Assembly (NCBI RefSeq): GCF_040183065.1 | Contig: NC_091122.1 | Location: 154,464,455-154,528,454 of the forward strand | Direction of reading: 5' to 3' | Source: Periplaneta americana | Lineage: Eukaryota > Arthropoda > Insecta > Blattodea > Blattidae | Length of the DNA: 64,000 nt | Shown: one piece after another, positions 58,076 to 64,000 of the stretch | Layout of the letters: every line of letters starts with the position of its first letter | Numbering within the stretch: the first letter of the stretch is position 1 | Notes under the pieces: generated by a model | The model's database searches: none | What the model saw: only the letters and a program-made list of their open reading frames with translations | What the model was told of the DNA's origin: nothing | Position numbers and translations under genes: made by a program

Positions 58076-59417
58076 TTGTGCTGCTTATGATTAGGTTTTC
58101 TCCGGAGCGGTTGTTTGCGCGCTTTCAATCGGAGACCTCCGGTTACCTCCGATTGATGCCGGGCAGGTTGTATACGTGCTGTGGCGCAGACATATACTTT
58201 CCGCTGAGCATTCCCTTAATCGGATCAGGTAGTGATTCGAGTCCGCTGACGTCCGCGTATCTTTTAAAATAAGTTCTAATTTGTTGTTTAATCTCTCTTT
58301 TATGTTAATCTCTCTCTCTTTCTTCGGCTCTTTTTTTGTGTTGCTTAAAGTGCTACGTTAGCTGACAGATTTTTTTTTCTAGTTTTGAAATTCATAGTAT
58401 ATGTGGAAAGCCGTATTAGTTTTATGTCATTGATCAAATTAATAACATTCAATCTAACTGCAAAACTAACGCAGAAGTAAAGCTTTTCAGTAGCTAATGT
58501 AAACATGTATACTTTAATTCTCCTAGAAACTCTCGTTTAATCCCAAACAGGGTTTGTCGATTATTATTCTAATCGGTTTAGTTAACGTAAAACATATTAA
58601 GGAAGCTTCAGAATGAAACAAAAGAAACGTGGGCTATCAATGGGATAAAGTTTACTGTCCAACATAATTTATTGAGATTCTTCACCGGACAGGATTGTGA
58701 TTATTGTGTTAAAGGGTGTCAGTATTTGAACTGCCTCTTCTAAAGCGCGCCATTCCTGCTCTGTAATAAAAATATAAGTGGATATCAACTTAAGGATAAT
58801 TGTAATTATATTATTACCACATGTTTCTTTAGTTTCATTCAGAAATATTTTAATCCAAACAGTAAAATATAACTCAAGTTGTCTAAACAGTAAAATATAA
58901 CTCAAGTCGTCTTGTAAATATTTCATTTGTTTTTTGTTGCCTCGAAAGTTACGTTTTAGAGAAATTTCAAGACTTTTTCATAGACTGTGAGCCTTTGGGA
59001 ACAATAGCACTAAAACAATTTAAAAAGAAATCATATCAAATGTTTTGCGTAATTGTTTTCATCATGTTCGCGATTGTGCGATCGCTTCAAATGGTCTAAC
59101 AAATTCGAAGTTCCACTACCCTTAGAGTAAATTCGCCCACAAAGTTTACAGTGTGCGACTTTATTATTACCTTCAACTAAATTAAAGAATTTCCATGCGA
59201 CGGATATCCGATTTGGTGCCATTTTATTCCCCTCACAACTACAGTCAGTCCGTACGCGCCGGTCGTCCTTGAGCTAACTGTCGCTTCGCTCCGAACCCCC
59301 GCACCCCTCCGTATGTCCCCTGTTCCACCTACGGTAGTATCGGATATCACCGGTGGAGAGCTTTATTCGCAATCTCCGATTCCTCCGCGGTAGTAGTCAC
59401 TCCGATGAGCACCACTG
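58076..59417 (-). mobile_element. Inner hAT element (ZBED type), 8-bp TSD
   Basis: GTTCACCT is duplicated at 58068-58075 and 59418-59425. The right end inverted reads CAGTGGTGCTCATCGG, the left end TTGTGCTGCTTATGATT, so the terminal repeats are imperfect. The duplicated octamer belongs to the arm of the outer hAT, which dates this insertion as the later event. The minus strand carries two transposase pieces, separated by a deletion. Confidence 0.87.
58669..59222 (-). pseudogene. ZBED-type hAT transposase, internally deleted
   Basis: 59222-59031 encodes a BED zinc finger: MAPNRISVAWKFFNL, then HCKLCGRIYSKGSGTSNLLD, HLKRSH (C-x2-C, H-x4-5-H). 58790-58670 encodes EQEWRALEEAVQILTPFNTI and ILSGEES, a block from the central part of ZBED transposases. 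Most of the catalytic region is gone. Confidence 0.78.
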
Positions 59418-59462
59418 GTTCACCTCAAACTAATATACCGATGTTACGGCCCTACTCATTAC

Positions 59463-60584
59463 TTTATTATCCTACTTCGTAGAATTCTCTAAATTGTGCT
59501 TTAACGCATTTGAATGTCTGGACCCCAGAAACGTTACTAATTCCATAATTCTTACTTCTACTTATTTCATTATTTGTATGAAACACCTCAGCGGCAGTTA
59601 CATCACTGACTACTATGGTCTCTTGGATTTATTATCAGCAGCACAATTTGCTTTCGTTCCTTTCATAAAGGAAGTGCAGTAAATATATGAACTGAAAAGA
59701 ATTCTTACACAGTCTTCCTAACAAAATAAACCTCTCTGAAATTCAGAAGCGCGGTGTAAACAACTAAGCAGAGCGCTCCAGCAGATCGATACGAAGAGCT
59801 GATTTCTGAGATTAATAAAAGCTCTGGCAATAAAGAAAGAAATACCCGTGACTTGTGTCATTATTGCTGTGAAGGCTCGTGTTCCGCTGTGGATGTCAGA
59901 ACGAGGTTAATTAATTGATGGAGAAGTTCTCGAGCGAAGACTCAATTTAACAGCTTCACTAGGAAGGAAGCAAAGAGAATGGGAGAGTGGGGACACAGCT
60001 CAGGATGAACATCTTTGAAGTTCAAGCATATATGCAACGTCAGACGACCCCTTCCCCTCGTCATTCTGCCATTCAAGACTGATCAAAAGACAATTTCGAA
60101 TAACACGCTCTCATATCACGTTCAGAGTAGGGAAACTTTCGATATTATGAGTACAAATAACTCGGCGATATTTGCTGCATTTGGAATTCAAGTTATTCAT
60201 AAGCAGACAGGCGAATTCTACTACAGAAATCAGACTAAAGTTACAGCGGTAGTCAAAGAGTTCAATTTTCGGCCATCATAACACTTTGATCTTTAAGAGA
60301 ATTTGGAAAATTTCATAACCAAGTAACAATATTAAATTTTCTCCATCTCATGACCCATTTTCTTAGCATCTACCTGTATTTCTTTTTTTGCAATTTTTAC
60401 TTAGAATATATGTTCTTCAATAACAATCGGAAGTACGGTGTGGGTGAAGAGTTTGATGAAAGGCTGTATGAAGACCTAATTTCTCGTGGTTCTGTAGAAG
60501 GGTCATTGGGATTGTACGACAGATTAGACATGCTCTTCCCTTGTCAATACACGAATTTCTAAAGCATCTCCAAGTAAAAAGGAG
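59463..60584. other. Unassigned, with a GC-richer patch at 59750-60010
   Basis: No domain. The patch around 59760-60000 has balanced composition and no repeat partner in the window; it could be a conserved element or a lost exon. The remainder is AT-rich. Confidence 0.3.
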
Positions 60585-61165
60585 TTTTAAGCATGACCCA
60601 AAACACAACTCAAAGAGGCAATCTGTTTGTAACAAATTTGAGAGATCTATCTTGCAAAAGAAATGTATTTTTACCAATTGAAGTTCCTGTGGAGGGTTTA
60701 CTGGAACGCTATTGTATAGATTTTATTATTGAAGAAACCTTTGGTCGAAAATGAAAGAAAAAAATGTGTACTCTCAAAGAACGGCATTTTGAAAAGAGTA
60801 TAGGCTAAGTAAACACATCTATCATAAAAGTTCTCTTTTTCTTGGTTTTGCAGAATTCTTATTGGATGTTGCGGCAATTTAAACTTGACTCTTATATCCC
60901 AAAATACAACTCAAAGTGGAAAAATGTCTTTATAACACAATAATATTTATAAACAATACTGATTTGTGAGGTCTGTCCTGAAAAAGAATTGTACGTTTTT
61001 TTTACCAAACAAAATAGTTGTGAAGGGTTTGCTGGAACGCTTTTGTATACATTTTATTATTGAAGAATTTTTTAGGTCGAAATTGAAAGAAGAAAAATGT
61101 ATGCAATTTTTAAAGAAAGGTATTTTGAAGAGAGTTAAAAAACAGGGTAACTTAGCTGGGCTATA
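60585..61165 (+). repeat. Diverged tandem duplication, about 300-330 bp unit
   Basis: Unit 1 (60585-60850) and unit 2 (60890-61165) share ACAACTCAAAG, GGTTTGCTGGAACGC, TTTTATTATTGAAGAA and ATTTTGAAGAGAGT. Both translate to similar peptides (GLLERYCIDFIIEE and GLLERFCIHFIIEE), but unit 1 soon hits a stop. Confidence 0.7.
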
Positions 61166-61779
61166 AATAGCGAAGCAATATTTACTGGCACCGTATTGTT
61201 AGTAAGAAAATATGTCACATATATTGGCATCGTATTGTTATAAATCTGTCATGATAATAATTTCCCAACTAAAAGTCAATCTCCCTCTCTACTTCACTCC
61301 CTCATAAACACAAGTTGATTCTGTTGTTATGATTACATATACATACTGAGAATTTCAACCTTAAAAAAAAACGGGTCTTCCTTCAAATTTGAGAATGTCT
61401 TTCTCCCATTGTACATCTTATCCAATAGAAAACAGAGTTTACGTTCTCTTACGTTCTAATTCCAACTACATTTGTCGCAGCAAACTTGCTACAAATGTAG
61501 CTCGTGTGGCCGTACCCTTAATGTAGCTCGTTCCCCGCACCGAGTATGGGCACCTAACCCGGAATCCGTGGTGAAATAAAACATGGCACAATTTGAATTG
61601 TAATTACTGTGACAAGACTAAGAGCTACAACGGAATGCTAATGTTATTACTAGGGCCTACTTACGCCATAAACTAATGTAACCAACGTAGTATGAGAATT
61701 TTGGACTCCTCAGTCATGTCATACGAGTATAATCAGACTTAGAAACTTAGTACTCGAAAAAAACAGTTAACTATGACAA
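61166..61779. other. No gene recognised
   Basis: Mixed sequence. A small inverted pair (CTACATTTGTCGCAGCAAAC / CTTGCTACAAATGTAG) lies at 61465-61502. Confidence 0.4.
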
Positions 61780-62416
61780 GGATAATATAGACAGCAGAGC
61801 GCTGCATTGGAATTAAATCGCTCGCTTGAACTCGGTCGAATGTCGCACCCTCGAGTAAGATAAGATCGGTCGTGATGCGCTCGTAATAAATAGAAGCACA
61901 GTACAAGGTCATCTCACCGACATGTCTTATCTTGTATGGAAGGCGACAGATAAGATACACATGTTTTGTTCACACGGTAAAAATAAGGCTTTATTTTCTG
62001 CGTTTATGACAAACGTTTAATGGAACGTACCAAAGCAGTAACGCGAAGTTATAAATAAAATATTATGAAAAACTTCGATATACAGTTATTATTGCTAATT
62101 AATAATTATTATTCAATATTTGATTTACCACATAACATAATATGTGTTCCGCCTATATACTGCGACAATGTAGAAACGTTTTACAAAATATTATTGATAT
62201 AGCAGTAAATTAATAACAATATTAGTACAGAGATAACGCCACAGAAAATATAATAAAACGAATAATCATGCTGCACAACTGTTACAGACGCAAAGATTGA
62301 TACACTAATTATTAGAGATTATTATTATTACTAGAAAACTCGATACGGTTCTTGCATTATCGTGACTGTGTTCTTCGTTTATAATAATTACATTTACATC
62401 CAATAACATATATCAG

Positions 62417-62455
<39 letters not shown>

Positions 62456-62890
62456 TTTATTAATACTATACACTTGAGCTACCTTAGGCATTGCAGCCCG
62501 AAAGAGCAGAAGCTCGTGCTCGGGCGCAGTTCAGATTAGTTATACAAAATATATCACAAAATTACGAGAGTTCATTGAGCACAATCACATTAATAAATGG
62601 TAAAATATATACAGCATGTAATAACAGGGTCTATATACAAATAGAAAATACAGAAGTACATGAATATTAGAGTAACAATTTTAACTCAATTAGCTTAAAC
62701 AATTAAATAATTAATCTGATTTGTTTCTTAAATCGATGTGTGTTAAGTGTACTTAGCTCAGGGTAAGCTCTAATTAATGTATTATATATTTTGGGTCCAA
62801 AATTTCTGCTGTGTTTTAATCCAGCAGTTGTGTGGCATTTGGGAGTATTTAGAAAGAAACTGTGGCAAAAACAAAATCACTCCTATAATA
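61780..62890. mobile_element. Second copy of the long palindromic element, split by a LINE
   Basis: 61785-62410 matches 30020-30560 and onward (TCGCTCGCTTGAACTCGGTC, TGTATGGAAGGCGACAG, TTACAGACGCAAAGATTGAT). After the LINE at 62412-62860 it resumes with TGTGGCAAAAACAAAATCAC, the inverse of 31118-31140. A further 70 bp of the family (GTAGTTGTACTATGGAGAGG) appears near 63680, so this copy was scattered by later insertions. Confidence 0.75.
62412..62860 (-). mobile_element. 5'-truncated LINE with 3' hairpin and (AAT)n tail, copy 2
   Basis: The minus strand reads PKCHTTAGLKHSRNFGPKIY and RAYPELSTLNTHRFKKQIRL, the same C-terminus as 37477-37620. The 3' UTR ends with a hairpin at 62496-62525 and the (AAT)n tail at 62412-62455. 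It interrupts the palindromic element, whose uninterrupted sequence at about 31130-31150 defines the insertion point. Confidence 0.82.
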
Positions 62891-63536
62891 AAGTTTTAAT
62901 AGACCGTCTGTGCTTATCTCATTATATAAAGTATTTACTAATTTGTTACATGAACGTTTTCGGCACTTGTGTGTGCCATCATCAGATGTGTGAAGGATAC
63001 TGCATGTTAACCCTGCCAAATGGATACATGTGATATCGCCATGTTCATTATGTATGCACAAAAACATGTAATATATACCCATTATTAGTTAAAATAGTTA
63101 CATAAAATGCGAATAAAAACACATATACACAGTTAATTAAAATCAGTTGATTAAAAACAGTTATTTAAAAACAATGTTCATTTGCTGCTATAATGTCCAT
63201 CGTTGTTTGATATTTCAAATGGAATAACCAGTTTTTAAGTATCACCACGTTACTTGGTTGCACTATGCTATTAAAATATGTAGAAATTAAGCCATGAACT
63301 TATTTCTTGATGGGTAATGTTCACTAATTGTCCGATGTTAATCACTTACACTCATAGTGAAGCACTTAGAGAGATAAAACATGGCGTGCGAAACTCTTGC
63401 ATAATATAAGTTACAGCGATTAGTTGTTATGATGCCTGATGTTGATTTCTTTACCTGCCAATATTTAGATATTACAATTCCTTAAGAATGTTGGGTTGTC
63501 ACTCCTGTTGGAAAAAAAACCATTTACCTACAACAT
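62891..63536. other. No gene recognised
   Basis: AT-rich. TTACATGAACGTTTTCGGCA followed by CATCATCAGATG near 62950-62990 looks like a repeat terminus that I cannot place. Confidence 0.35.
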
Positions 63537-63593
<57 letters not shown>

Positions 63594-63655
63594 CTGGTAG
63601 AGATAAGGCCATCAGGCCTTCTCTTCCCCTCTACCAGGGGATTACAACTACAATA
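63537..63655 (-). repeat. LINE 3' end: hairpin plus (AAAT)n tail, copy 2
   Basis: On the minus strand CCTGGTAGAG...CTCTACCAGG forms an outer stem and AAGGCCTGATGGCCTT an inner one. (AAAT)n of about 13 units follows. Same design as 2728-2856. Confidence 0.65.
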
Positions 63656-64000
63656 TTAAGAATACAATTACATTTTAAAGCAAGTTTTGTAGTAGTTGTA
63701 CTATGGAGAGGTTAGTTAAACACTGCAAAGTTTTGTAATGACTATTACACTCTTACTACGTCATACTACTTTTGACCAATAAAACGGTACGAAAGGACGT
63801 ATTTCAACCAATCATGGCTGCTTATCGCACAATTTTATCGCGTCCCTAGCATTTGTTTCTTTGTTTGCCAACATTTGAAACTGCGCTGGTCTGGACGTCA
63901 AAAAATATATATATATAAAATTACAAACCACTCCAGTCGATGCACAGCAGTTTCAAATATGACTCGCATTGGCATTCAAGAACAAGAATTAATAAAAATC
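63656..64000. other. Fragment related to the palindromic element, then unassigned
   Basis: 63660-63740 matches the inverse of about 31000-31085. The rest shows no feature; (AT)n is at 63905-63918. Confidence 0.4.

Larger units (their letters stand above)
57012..59454 (+). mobile_element. Outer hAT element with 340-bp inverted arms, interrupted by another hAT
   Basis: Ends TACGGCCATGACATCGGTAT and inverted TAGGGCCGTAACATCGGTAT, flanked by the exact 8-bp duplication CTCATTAC (57004-57011 and 59455-59462). The left arm (57012-57350) and the right arm (57760-58075 plus 59418-59454) match as inverted copies, sharing GACGCCGGACAGAATGTAGT and CTTAGGCGTGTGTCAAATTC-type words. A second hAT lies inside the right arm at 58076-59417. 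The decayed transposase is at 57340-57680. Confidence 0.9.

Noticed and set aside
50311-64000. Remaining ADAMTS exons
   Set aside because: I looked for the HExxHxxGxxHD zinc site and Cys-rich thrombospondin-type blocks and saw none; the frame at 53229-53456 has no such motif.

Overview
The window is a repeat-rich, AT-rich stretch of an animal nuclear genome, most likely an insect. The intron-split Ly6 and ADAMTS genes, tRNA-derived SINEs, several non-LTR retrotransposon families and abundant small inverted-repeat transposons all point to an arthropod. Cockroach or termite relatives (Blattodea) are my best guess from the style of the repeats; no sequence here proves it. There are no prokaryotic features. 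Most long open frames are shadows of microsatellites, minisatellites and transposons.

Two host genes are supported, both on the + strand. (1) A complete Ly6/uPAR-family gene lies at 8874-14714 with three coding exons (8874-8940, 11881-12008, 14457-14714). The splice phases match and encode about 150 residues: signal peptide, Cys-rich three-finger domain and hydrophobic GPI-type tail. A YY1-like motif lies 0.27 kb upstream. Intron 1 holds a 2-kb AGT/AGC-type array with a palindromic mariner-like MITE beside it. Intron 2 holds a 1.7-kb strongly G-rich minisatellite. (2) The 5' part of an ADAMTS metalloprotease gene, closest by eye to the procollagen N-proteinase group ADAMTS2/3/14, begins at 45995. 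Exon 1 (45995-47162) carries the signal peptide and M12B propeptide. Exon 2 (50174-50310) starts the catalytic domain. The remaining exons were not found and presumably lie beyond 64000. Its first intron contains a 41-bp, about 38-copy minisatellite with telomere-like CCTAA words, and a 5'-truncated LINE with a 13-bp target duplication.

The rest is a layered record of mobile DNA. 1-6.2 kb: a Tigger remnant, a LINE-in-LINE nest, a Harbinger-type MITE and a Harbinger transposase remnant inside a degenerate satellite, and a Helitron-like element with a second loose 3' end. 7-8.3 kb: two MITEs with target duplications. 14.9-21.8 kb: TTAA- and TA-flanked MITEs, mariner remnants and an internally deleted hAT. 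23-26 kb: SINEs and an apparently complete 2.2-kb hAT (TSD GTTATAAA, 494-residue transposase). 29.5-32.1 kb: a long palindromic element. 33.6-43.3 kb: more MITEs, a nearly full mariner-like element with one frameshift, LINE 3' ends and a MULE remnant. 43.6-45.6 kb: LINE fragments. 51-56.3 kb: microsatellites, SINEs and a hAT N-terminal remnant. 57.0-59.5 kb: one hAT inserted inside the end of another, both with exact 8-bp target duplications. 61.8-63.7 kb: a second copy of the palindromic element broken by LINE insertions.

Two observations stand out. Two LINE copies 24 kb apart and on opposite strands share a 3'-UTR hairpin with a compensatory base-pair change just before an (AAT)n tail. Four members of one hAT transposase family, one apparently intact and three decayed, lie within 40 kb. 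All assignments come from reading the sequence; no database search was run.
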